Positions 13,101-23,800 of a DNA stretch of 64,000 nucleotides are shown one piece after another. Within the stretch, counting starts at the first letter, position 1. The number at the start of each line of letters is the position of its first letter. The notes beneath the pieces were generated by a model that saw nothing but the letters and a program-made list of their open reading frames with translations, was not told the origin of the DNA and made no database searches. The position numbers and the translations under genes are program-made. The stretch spans positions 57,130,001 to 57,194,000 of the forward strand of contig CM073596.1 in NCBI GenBank assembly GCA_037074705.1. Direction: 5' to 3'. Origin of the DNA: Zhengitettix transpicula. Taxonomy: Eukaryota; Arthropoda; Insecta; Orthoptera; Tetrigidae.

Positions 13101-13226
13101 GTAGACGATTTCAACAGACGCTACACTGACTTGGAGAAGGTGGTGTCGCCCATCATGACCAAGCTGCACACCGATTCCCCCAGTGCGGGCTACAGCCAGG
13201 GTCCAACGATCGAAGAGATCGATTAG
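10139..13226 (+). CDS. Hsp70: Cytosolic HSP70-family chaperone, five exons
   Basis: ATP-dependent chaperone of the HSP70 family, predicted cytosolic/nuclear since no signal peptide or organelle leader is visible. Exons: 10139-10315, 10805-11200, 11393-11891, 12149-12687, 12948-13226; joined length 629 codons plus TAG, all introns GT-AG. ATPase domain is residues 1 to ~390, with IDLGTTYS (10-17), the catalytic Lys equivalent at 72 (FDAKRLIGR), DLGGGTFD (200-207) and GGSTRIP (340-346). The interdomain linker DVLLVD is 392-397, followed by the substrate-binding domain and a helical lid. The C-terminus is GPTIEEID, a conservative variant of the EEVD that binds TPR co-chaperones, and the usual GGMP-rich linker is absent, making it slightly short. 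The substrate-binding domain is clearly diverged from canonical Hsc70. Coding sequence is GC-rich against AT-rich flanks and has no frameshift, suggesting selection. The introns and lack of an obvious heat-shock element upstream favour a cognate or specialised paralogue over a classic heat-inducible copy. Confidence 0.95.
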
Positions 13227-13239
13227 ACAAATTCGAGGT

Positions 13240-13245
13240 AATAAA
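13240..13245 (+). promoter_or_regulatory. Candidate poly(A) signal of HSP70
   Basis: AATAAA 14 bp after the HSP70 stop codon, followed by an A/T-rich stretch. It would give a very short 3' UTR; a more distal signal cannot be excluded. Confidence 0.45.
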
Positions 13246-13529
13246 GAAAAATAATTTTCATCTGGATCCATGTAATGTGAAGCTAAAATCGCAGATCTTC
13301 AGTCCGGTGGCCAGAACTGAAAGTCATACATTCACATAAGAATGGGAGTGACTTCAAAAAAAATATAGTGAAAAGGGTCGACAATGGATGTACACCAGCA
13401 GATCAATGGATGTATCTGTAAAAGCCTTTATATTATAGAAATTAGATTTATGTATCTACGTAAGGCAACTAACAATCGTATAATTATAATTGACAATATT
13501 TCAACTACGAGCCTACATATAATTTTGGA

Positions 13530-14236
13530 AAATTCCTTTCGTAAAGGTTCTTCTTTTATTGGCACTGTAACCCAATGTGAGTTTTGGTCTTATTAACAAT
13601 TTTCTTCCATTCCGCCCTCTCCTGTGTCAGTCTCCGCCATCCTCTTACTTTCATGGTTTGTATATCCATCTCGATGCCATCTACCCATCTTGTCCGGGGT
13701 CTCCCCCTTTTCCTCCTCCCAATTGGCTTCCAGTCCATCCTGCTTTCATCCATCCTAAGTACGTGTCCCATCCAGGCCAACCTTCTGCTCTTGATAAACC
13801 TAACAATGTCCTCGTTATTCATGAGCTGCTCTAGTTATCTATTTGTTCTAATTCTCCATTTGTCCATACAGGTCCGTATATCCTTCTCAGTGTCTTGCGT
13901 TAAAATATTGAGTAAGTGCTTATCATTATTATTCAGGGTCCACGTTTCACAACCGTATATCACTACAGGTCTTATAAGTGTTTTGTAAATTTTTAACTTC
14001 AATTCCCTATTTAACATCTTGGATTTCATTGATTTTCCATACATGTAGGAAGTTCTGTTACCATTGGTGATACGTTGTTTTATTTCATTTCCCACATTAT
14101 TTTCACTGTGAAGTTTTGAGCCTAAATATGTGAAATCCTGTACTCGTTCAAAGGTATAATCATTTAATTTAATATTATTTGTACTAGATTCTTTCTTTGT
14201 AACAATCATATAATCATAAAGGTTATATGTATCATA
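13530..14236 (-). mobile_element. 5'-truncated non-LTR retrotransposon (LINE), 3' end of reverse-transcriptase ORF
   Basis: The minus-strand translation carries the C-terminal region typical of LINE pol proteins: FTYLGSKLHSEN, then KIYKTLIRPVVIYGCETWTL, then WRIRTN, then RRLAWMGHVLRMDESR, then GRRKRGRPRTRW and RGWRRLTQERAEWKKIV. It runs in a single frame from about 14230 to 13557, broken by one in-frame TAA (13837-13835) between WRIRTNR and the LEQLMNNED segment. Endonuclease and the RT catalytic core are missing, so this is a dead copy, 5'-truncated as usual for target-primed integration. Clade (RTE/Jockey-like) is inferred only from the motif style. Confidence 0.85.
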
Positions 14237-14239
14237 TAA

Positions 14240-16360
14240 ATAGGGTGAGTCACAAGGAAAGGTACACATGTGATAGAATTGGCGATTCTAAGCAAAAAAA
14301 AGAAACTTGATATGAACTTATGCCCTGTTTGTAACACTTTGAGAGGAATGAAAACATTGAAGAATGGGAAAAATACAGGTGATAGTGTGTTTCATTTGTG
14401 AATGTTTCCTCACAAATGTTCAAAGTCTGAATGCAATGTTCTTTTCTTAACCATATCTGACATACTATACACCTGTTAGAAAATTATGATAGTCAGTCGC
14501 ATGCCTTCCCCAGCAGGAATGGTCAGAAAATACCAACTCTATTTAGTCATTTTGTTGGACAGTATTCACATGCGAGTACTGGTAAAGGTGGACTTGTGAC
14601 TTGACACCCGTGATTTTCAAACAGCTGAACTGTACACCAGATACAGTTAAGAAAACAGCAATGCAAATTTGCACAATAAAAAAACAAAACATAAAGATCA
14701 TAATGTTTAATTTACTATCACCTGTACTATACCTGTTACTCATTGTTTTCATCGTCTTCCTTTGAATTTGTTAATATCATCCTTCATATATGTTCCTTTC
14801 CTCCTGTATTTGCTTCAGTTATTTATTTCTAACATAATTAGCCTATTGAGTATGTCTCCGCATCCCTGTTGATACAAACACATTGAAAAAAGGAATGTAA
14901 GCTTTCCTGGTGTAAAAACATTACAAATGCTTTTCTTCGTGAAACAATTTTAGCATAAAGAAAAAGAAAATCCTCAGAAAAAAGTTGACATTTTAAATCA
15001 ATATTTTACCGATTTTCTTGAAAATGAATTTGCCTGTAATGTATAAATTGTCATTTTGTTATCCTACTTTTCAACCCCAATCAGATGACAATTTTAATAG
15101 TAGTAAAAAACTATACATAATTGATATAAATCACCTTCTATTACACAATACTGACGTTTTCTAAAATTGAATTCTAAACTTACTAGGAAGTAAAGAAAAA
15201 TTTATGAACAAACAAAGTTTTTATACTTATTACATAAATAAATAGCCCATAGATATACAAAATTACATGCTAAATTAAATACCGTATATAATTTAGCCCT
15301 TAATTTTCATTTTTGGTTATTTATTTATATTTTAAGACATATTTTATGCTTTTACATTGACACTCCATATCTATACAATTAATGCTTTCACGAAACTGGG
15401 TTTAATCTTAAGAGAGTCACATAAGTTTGCTGTTACATAAATATAAGTATAATTAATTTACTTCATTCCAGATTCCATCCTTGAAGCCTGAATTCACCGT
15501 TTATTTATATTTAAGTCACTGTACAACTGTGAATGTAATAGCAATTTCAGTTCCGACAGGTTATGCATTTAAATTCCTATACACCACTCGAAAATTGTAA
15601 TTGTCGTTCTCTCATCTTGAAAGGTTAGGTAATTATGTACCTAAATACTCACCATGAAATATGGCAAATATAGCTACAACATAATACAACTCATGTACAG
15701 CTCTGCCTTGTTCTTGCATTGACAGTTCTATAAACTTTCTTTTACATAAAAAATACAGCAGAAGAAATCCCCACTGTGGACGTTGTGATAAGGTTATTGT
15801 CTCAGGCAGTAATAAAAATAGCACAAATTTCAAAAATTTCAACATTTATTCTTAAATAAAAGGCAGATGCTGCAAATGAGATACATTCACTTATTACTGT
15901 TGTTTAATAATACTGTGACCATGCTTTAATGAGTAGAGAGCGCACACAAACAATTGCCAGGTATCGTCCATCTGACTTTCGAGTGAGAGAAAGATGAGAC
16001 ATATAAAAAGAACAGCCGAATTAAAAACTATAAAAACAACAGTTTAATCATTTGAATTGAAAGGCCTCCACATTTTCTGACCTTAAATAACATTGAACAA
16101 AAATCAACTTTTACATTTACAATCAATCTGGTTTACACCAAATGAAAAGTCACTCTTTGAATGTGCAAGACCGAACTTTTCCTTACAAATTATTATACAA
16201 AAATGGTACAATTCATTACATATTCATAAAACAGATTGTCGTGTGATGAAACCGGCATGCACGATCTCATTCTGTCAGATACCTTACAACTGCAACACGG
16301 ATATGAATAAGTACAATTTTCAAAATTGACTGCAAACTATTAAATATAATTCTTTCAAAT
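14240..16360. other. Intergenic DNA between HSP70/LINE and sestrin
   Basis: AT-rich sequence. Short minus-strand frames (14543-14752, 15633-15845) have no recognisable domains. The sestrin 3' UTR may extend into the right part; several TTTATT sites (AATAAA on the minus strand) exist, for example near 15845, but none can be singled out. Confidence 0.45.
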
Positions 16361-16364
16361 AATA

Positions 16365-16740
16365 TCAACAGTTTATAGAAAGGGGAAGAAGAATGTCTTT
16401 TGAGGTTTCATCACAAGACCTGCTGCTGATTTTATAAAAATTGTGAAACATCACTTTAACAAAAACAATTAAAATAAAACATTTCAATAAAAGTTCAACG
16501 TGTGTCTTGATAATAACTTTAAAACATTAATTTTCGCGATATTGTCCACTCTGTGTCATATGGTCCTCTCACACACTCGCACATTCGTCTTTTCAGTTTA
16601 CAAGAAACTAAAAGCTGAAATAGAGATCCAAGATGCATAATGCAAATGATTAATATTAGGTGGGTTGTCTATTTAATTTCAACTGAACACTGTAGCATAG
16701 ACTGCTTTAAAAACAATAATTATAATAATAATAATAAAGA
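16365..16740 (-). repeat. Block duplicated on the far side of sestrin, copy 1
   Basis: Closely matches 27255-27570 in the same orientation, including TCACAAGACCTGCTG, GATATTGTCC, CTCTGTGTCATA, GGTGGGTTGTCTA, CTGAACACTGTAGCATAGAC and a final AATAATAATAAAG. It lies 1.1-1.5 kb downstream of the sestrin stop codon and could be part of the 3' UTR. This copy has extra sequence near 16570-16600 relative to the other. Confidence 0.8.
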
Positions 16741-17869
16741 GAACAAATCTCAACATCGATGATCACATGGGAACTCCAGTCGTTGAAGGCTGGAAAATGT
16801 TGTGCATTACAAAGCACACCAAATTGTCCCGGTTATTTATATATTAACATAAAACTAATCTAAACAGTTGTGACTATTCACACAAAAAGCTTCACTGAAG
16901 CAATATAATTATCATCCATATTACAACTCTTTAAAATTTCATTTTCATTATTTAAATATGCAATAACAGGATATTTAGTAAACAGGCATCACTTCATTTG
17001 ATCCTCTTTTCCTACATTACTTCTCCTTCTCACATTTTACATGCCTTAATTACAAAAAAGGATCTCAAACCAATTATTTTGTAACTCGCAGGAAAAAAAC
17101 GAGAGTCTGAGCTTCCCGGTGTTCCCTAACTGACAATTGACATTACAATTTATCATCTTTTCCACATGACACAAAACCTGCATTCTATTTATAAGATATA
17201 TCAGGATCACAGCAAGCATTAGATGAAAATTTCAGCTTAGGACAAAAAGGATATATATATATATAAGAATGTATTTTCCTTAATTTATACTTCAGCACTA
17301 TTTAATACTACAATTCTAAATGGTCTAAAAGCTAACACACTAACAGTAACTATCACAAAGTGAATTACAAATCCACAGAAAGTAACGCACCTTTCGCTAC
17401 TGGAAAACATACGAGGAGCTCAGACTCTGTATACAAATCTACATATATATTTATATACTTAATATATATTTTTCATCTAGAAACAGATCACAGTCATTCG
17501 TGTATATATTATTTTGTGCTGTGTGAAAAGTGGTTTTACGGTCTGAAGGGGACGTGCCGCTGAGGGTGGGACATTACATTATCCTCAGATACGCTTTGAA
17601 TTTTTTTTTTACCACAATATATGAAGTACACAAAGAATCTATGTAGAAAATAAATGGTGTGTTGATATTCCTTAAGACACTATGATGATATAGTGTTTCA
17701 AAATTATGTATAGTAATATATATTTTTATTATTTTTGTTTCTTAATTTACGTATTAATTTCCAGGTTCCCTAATTGTTTTCCATGACCCTAGTCCTGCAC
17801 AATCAACAGACCGCTTTGCCCGAGTCCGCTCGCCCATCTCAGGCTGGCTTACGGACTACACACGCACAC
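16741..17869 (-). other. Probable sestrin 3' UTR / downstream flank
   Basis: No coding exon was recognised between the sestrin stop codon and the duplicated block. A TTTATT site (AATAAA on the minus strand) occurs near 17725, and a short TA run lies near 17251. Assignment as UTR is inferred from position only. Confidence 0.4.
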
Positions 17870-20800
17870 CTACGTCATGTACTGCATCACAGCTCTGAGC
17901 GCATACAAGAGCTCTGCCTGCATGCGAGCTTCCAGGACCATCAAATTGACATGAACCTATAAAAAACACATGACACATAAGACATTGTTATTAAAATATC
18001 AACATATAATGTGTTAAGGTTATGTAATAAACTTTGCAATAATTAAGCAAAGAAATAAGAAAAAATGTGATGAAATGACCAAACGTGTTGGTATTTACAG
18101 ACAATGTTAAAGAACAATGTTGGTTATATATTTAAGTAAGGATAGAAACAAGACTTCTAAGTCAGTAAGTGTAAAAGCATTGTTTTAATGTCCAGTATGG
18201 TAAGTATGAGTACACTGAAGAAACTACTCACTTTCTCACTGTGTTTGAACTCCCTAAGGACTTTATCATAGTCTTTCTTGGTGACTCTCTCCGGAAAGCA
18301 ACAAGTCAGTTTGATGAAGGCCTTCAGTGACCGTTCCAGAAGCTGGTTGACTTCCCCATAATCATAATCATCGTGTCTAAAATTAAATGGCAGCAATAAT
18401 CATTAACTGTATTTGTAATTAGGTTAGATTGAAAATATAAATCATTTGTAGAAATTTACCTGATTCCAAACATGCACTGAATATAGTTCCAGATAGCACG
18501 GCGGAAACGGGATGTATCCACATCCTTACGACCTCCCATTGTGTAGTATGTGAGATTGTATGCAGTCTTAAATTTCTCATCCAACAAGTTTCCTACATCA
18601 TTGTACAAACGGTTGACTAGCGAATAACCATGGTCATCCCATGAATAGTCCTGCAAATAAACATTCAGCATCAGGAACATCCAAAACGTGAATAGCAAAT
18701 ACTGATGTCAGACAGACCACAAAGTAACTCACCTGTACCCTGAATGTGGGTATGGTCGCTTCGCCACCCCGACGTGCAAAGTCCTGGTACAGGTAAGTGG
18801 GATCATCCACGAAGTGACCTATTTCAGCCTTGAGTTGGGTGAGCGGTTCCAAGCCAGGTGACAGCTCTGCACTTTGGCTCTCCACATGTTCAAAACGTTT
18901 GGTCTTCTCCTCCTGTGAGAATTCTTCTGCCCTTTCTGAGAGACTCTTCATGCGCTGCATCAGCGTATCCACACCAACCTCCTGTTCAACAGGGGATGCA
19001 GCAGGTGCGGGTCCTAACCATGGATCTGAGGATTAATTTATGAACGATTAATAATAAAATTATCAATTATCAGAAAATGTTGCTGTAAAATTGGTTTCTA
19101 GGCTAACTAAGCAGAATCAATTTCTAAGCTGAGAAATAATAACTAAATTCTCAATTTTTTTTAATAGTGCTCTTTTTTTTTAAAATCAAAATATTTATAT
19201 CTTTCCACAACAGTTGAAGTATTTCATCCAGGAAAAAGTAAATATGAAAAATAATTTAATATTAAATAGTCATTTTATTTCAACAAATTTCAATGATAAA
19301 ACATGCAGAATACAGACACAAACAATAATTTATTAGTTAAAAATTACTCTGTTATCTTTGCCTGAAGAGAATCCAAATATCATGTGGTAATTTAAATAAT
19401 AAAGTATATTTTTAAATGTATGTAATTGCTTTTCTAATCAACAAAATTATTTAAACATGTTAAACCTGATATATTCAAATACTTGTTATTCAATCCTTTG
19501 TTTCAAGACAGCTCAATGTCAATTAAGGATTTGTATATGAAGCATGAAATGTTTCCACATTTACCTTCTTTGTCAGAAGCTAGAGTTGGTACAGAGCGAG
19601 GTGAAGAACTGAGAGTCGGCTCTGGACGGTTGTTGGTGACGTTGTGGCTACCGTCGTGGTCCAATTCCTCATTAACTCCACAGCCAAATACAAAACTGGA
19701 CAGGGAGTGGAAGTGGGCCAACAACACAATGGCGTGAACGACCTCAGCCAGAGACCAACTGTCCTTCCCCTTGGTCAGCTTCTGCAAGAGATGGCAATCA
19801 GCTACAATTATCTACATTTAAAGGGTCGAGGAGACGTGCCAATTCCCCATGTGTGTAAATTACTTCTATCATGCCAATTTTCTCCATATGAGATAGGCAT
19901 ACAAACCTCTATATGCTGCTTATTCAGTAACCAAGGCCTGTGAGCCAAGATCTTGTTGATCTCGTAGAGGTCCCGTAACTTCTGAGGGATCTTTGATAGG
20001 CCCTTCAACCAAGTGGGGTCACCTTGCTGCAGGAGGAACTCTTGTTTCTGCAGGTTGATGAGGTAGCTGCACTGATGACGTCCGGCAGCCTGAAGGAAAA
20101 ATTGGATAAATGAATTATGATGGGTTCTGCGAAACAGAAACAGAACAAGACAATAGTGTTCTGTCAATTTAGAAAAGTAAAGGAAAACGAAGGTTAAATG
20201 GTTTCAATAAATTTAAAATAAAGATTAAAAATTATAGTGTATTTAATGACCTAAATTAACACTGTGACATTTTTATTATAAAACTTGTGTGCCTATACGG
20301 GAAAAGTCTAATGTCTCGAATCACAAGAACTCACCATGATGGCAATGAAGTGCCGGTAGTCATAGGGTAACGGACCGTCCCCACGTAGGATGAAGTTCTG
20401 CGTCCTGAGGAAGGTGTCCAGGTACGTCGGGTGGTAACCCATCACCTGCGTTACGTGGTCTAGGCGGTTGCTCTGCAGAAAAGCATCGATGAACAGCATA
20501 TGAGTCTGCAACAACATAACGTGCAATTAACTACACTCTAATTGACGGGGGTAAGACAAATGGACTGCACAACACATTACTTTCAATTTCACCGAGAAAC
20601 TGCCATTTAAAGAGACACAGTTAAAGAATAGTATATTACATTATTTACATTACAAAATTACTGTCAAAAGTGGGAATCGTGTATGCTTGAAATTATTTTA
20701 AAATAAAGAAATGAAAAATTCATGACATGCATATCAAAGAAAATTTAAATTAAGGCAAAGGAATTATTTACACAGATGTATTTATATATGTTACATTAAG

Positions 20801-23800
20801 AGGAGTGAGTGGGAATTACAAGGTCCGTTGTGGTGTGAGCATACGACTAAAACGTGCCGAATATTAATAAAATAGCATATAAAGAGCAGACCCACACACG
20901 CTTTGTTCGATGTTCCGTCAGTGTTAAGCCCCGATAACGAAGCCACTTCACGAAAGAGAGGTTCGTAGAAGCAAAGAGGAATTCTTATCGGATAACAAGT
21001 TGTGACTGGTGATGCAGTCAGTGACTTGACTTCACGACCGGAACGTCATTTGCAGGAGTGATCGAATTTATCGTCCCAATCGACTTCGACTCCGGAGACG
21101 AAAATATTTATTTGTATTTGAATAGACGGTCGTTATCGGTCGTATGAAGAACAAGAATGGGCCCCTGGGTAGGAAGGAAGGAATGAATGAATGGAACAGG
21201 CCGGCCGATAATTTGGCGGCACGACACAATAGTCTCCCAACAGCTGACCGGAGAACAGCTGACAAAGACCTACCGCACTCACGGGGGAGCTGTCATTGTT
21301 CAACTCTTTTTTTTTATGTATTTCACCGAGCAGCTGCCACGCGCAAAACCGTCACATTAGTGTCAGTAACGTATTCGAAAAACTACACCTCAAAATTAAA
21401 TAAAAAAAACCTTGCCACTGGTTTGCAAAGTAGTAATCAAAAATTGTGAGAAATAATCTGGAGACTCCTGGAAAGAAACCTCCAGGGCTTCGTTGCGCGA
21501 AATGACGTAAGGAATCGAGGAGGGAAGTTGTATCTATATCTAATGGGGGGGGGGAGTAAATATGGAGAGAAAATAATACAGAAACTAACTACTCTCCTAT
21601 GGGAACTGGTTCCTGTTACAAGTTCTTTGAGCTTGAAAAGGTTATTCACCAGTGATATCAAAAAGTAAAATGAACGTGAAAAGGGGGAGGCACAGAAATA
21701 CACCCAGGTTTTGATATGAAGTTGAAAAATTAACAAACAGATAATATAGTAGTCCATAAACAGATAAAATTAGGCTATGAAAAAAATGCGAACGTCGCCT
21801 GTCTTGTGCTGCGTGTATTTCTTACAATTACACACCTTACGAAAGCATTAAGGTTCGGCTATTTCATTATGTATTGTTAATTTTTCCAACCGAATGTCGC
21901 TGGCGTTATCCTGTACAATGTCGTTTCCCGCGGTGTGTTCGGATAAAAAGTAAACCGTAATTATGATAAGTCGGCTTTGGCCAGATCGCTTAACGAAGCC
22001 ACATCAGCTCACAAGGCCGGGGACGTGGTTGAGTCTATCTGACCATAACAACCTATAAATAAACCGTTCACAGGACCCTGTTCATTCCAAGGGCACATCA
22101 ATCTGCAACCTCCTGGAAGCTCAATCAGCTCGACGGCGGCGGCCGCAGATATTCCTAAAACACCACCAGCAGCAGCACCTCGGCGGCATTCCCACAAGGA
22201 ATCGTACAAAGCAACCCCCCCCCCCCCCCCCCGAAGACATTTAGTTAATTAGTAAAAACTATTTACGGCGTGGCGATAAAAAGGATCTCGACTGACTCGT
22301 GGCGAGCTGGTTGATGGAACACGTTTCACAAACGAACGAGACGACCATTTTGAACGATAAGACGGGATCAAAGCCAGCCATTCAGGTTTTCAAAAATGTT
22401 AAACATTAGTTTAACAGTTTATCACTAATTATTCCTCAAGCGCTGATGAAACCCGCTTTCCAAAGCATAAAATATCGTGAACCACCTCCCTGTATACGTT
22501 CTCTCTACTGGAAGATCCTTGTCCACCTTGCCCTGTCCTCAGCTTCTTGCTTCACCATCCATCATAATCATCTTTCTCTGTTCAAATCGTCTAGGAAGTG
22601 AACTATTTTTCTTCGACGACCTGAGTCCTTAGACGACGTCGTGCAGTAAACAATTTCTCCATAGGATGCGTCCGATCCAGTTTGCCTTTCTCTTGTAGTG
22701 AAGGTGTTTTCAGATCATCATTCGTACCATATCTGTCCGCTTTATTATTTTTTTTTCAGTTCTTCTCACAACACCACATTTCAAAAACTTCGCAGGTGCT
22801 TCTTCTCCTCATTATTATTCTGATCCTTACACTTTTCCAGGTTCTTCTGCAATTGTACGTTCGATTTACTATTTTGTTTCCTTCGTGGTGTAGCCATCAT
22901 TCGTCAAAAGGCATCCTAGGTAGTTAAAAGTGATCGACGTTTTATTTCCCACATAAATATATGTGTATCTGATGATACATGAAGCAACTGTTGTTCAGAA
23001 TATAATGATATAGCATTGAATATGGTTAAAAAAGGGTTTTTCCAGTAAAATGCTGCTATGCGAAGTCGAGTATTGTCAAAAAGTTCGAAAGGCCGAAATG
23101 TGAAACACGCTGAAGAAGGTTAAGTAGTGCAAACAGGGATGAGAGACTCTGGGCTATTAAAGATGATGAACAGATTAGGGTAGAAAAATGTCAACAGGAC
23201 CGGGAATCGAACTCAAGATACCTGAGGACTTTGATAGCCTTTACAGCTTCATTCAATGTACCTATGATCAATTTTTTTTAAAAATATCCACTATTGATTG
23301 AAGAGCTAAAATTGAGCCACGAATGTGATTTGAGTACATTTTAGTTGATCCTGGGTTCAGGTCCAGAGAAAGCCCAGTGGTTAGATTGATAGGATACAGC
23401 GTCTTAATCTCCTAGGGTTACACCCACGATGAATGCCATCTCCTAGGGCCCAGAGATAAAGCAGCAGCAGCAGCAGCATTGATATGCAAGCCAGAGCTCA
23501 CGGACGCGGCGTTAAGAGCCGGAATAAACAACTGACGGAAATATCTCTTCATTAGCGCGGCCTGGCTGACTCACTGCTCTGGTCCGAGCCTACAAAGTGG
23601 AAAAAAACAGACCGGGACCGGCAAAATGTCCCCCTCCCACACACAAATACTGATCCGAGGCTTCAATTTGCAATTAGTAACGCTGGGGAAACCTGTACGA
23701 ACAACGATAATACTTCCCTTCATCCAATTGGTACGATCAGAAACGCTTATGAGGCGCTGACAGACCACGGGTCACAGCACATTTTAAGTAACTGGCAGTT

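Noticed and set aside
18830..19043. Plus-strand frames across sestrin exon 5
   Set aside because: Antisense shadow of the sestrin coding exon.
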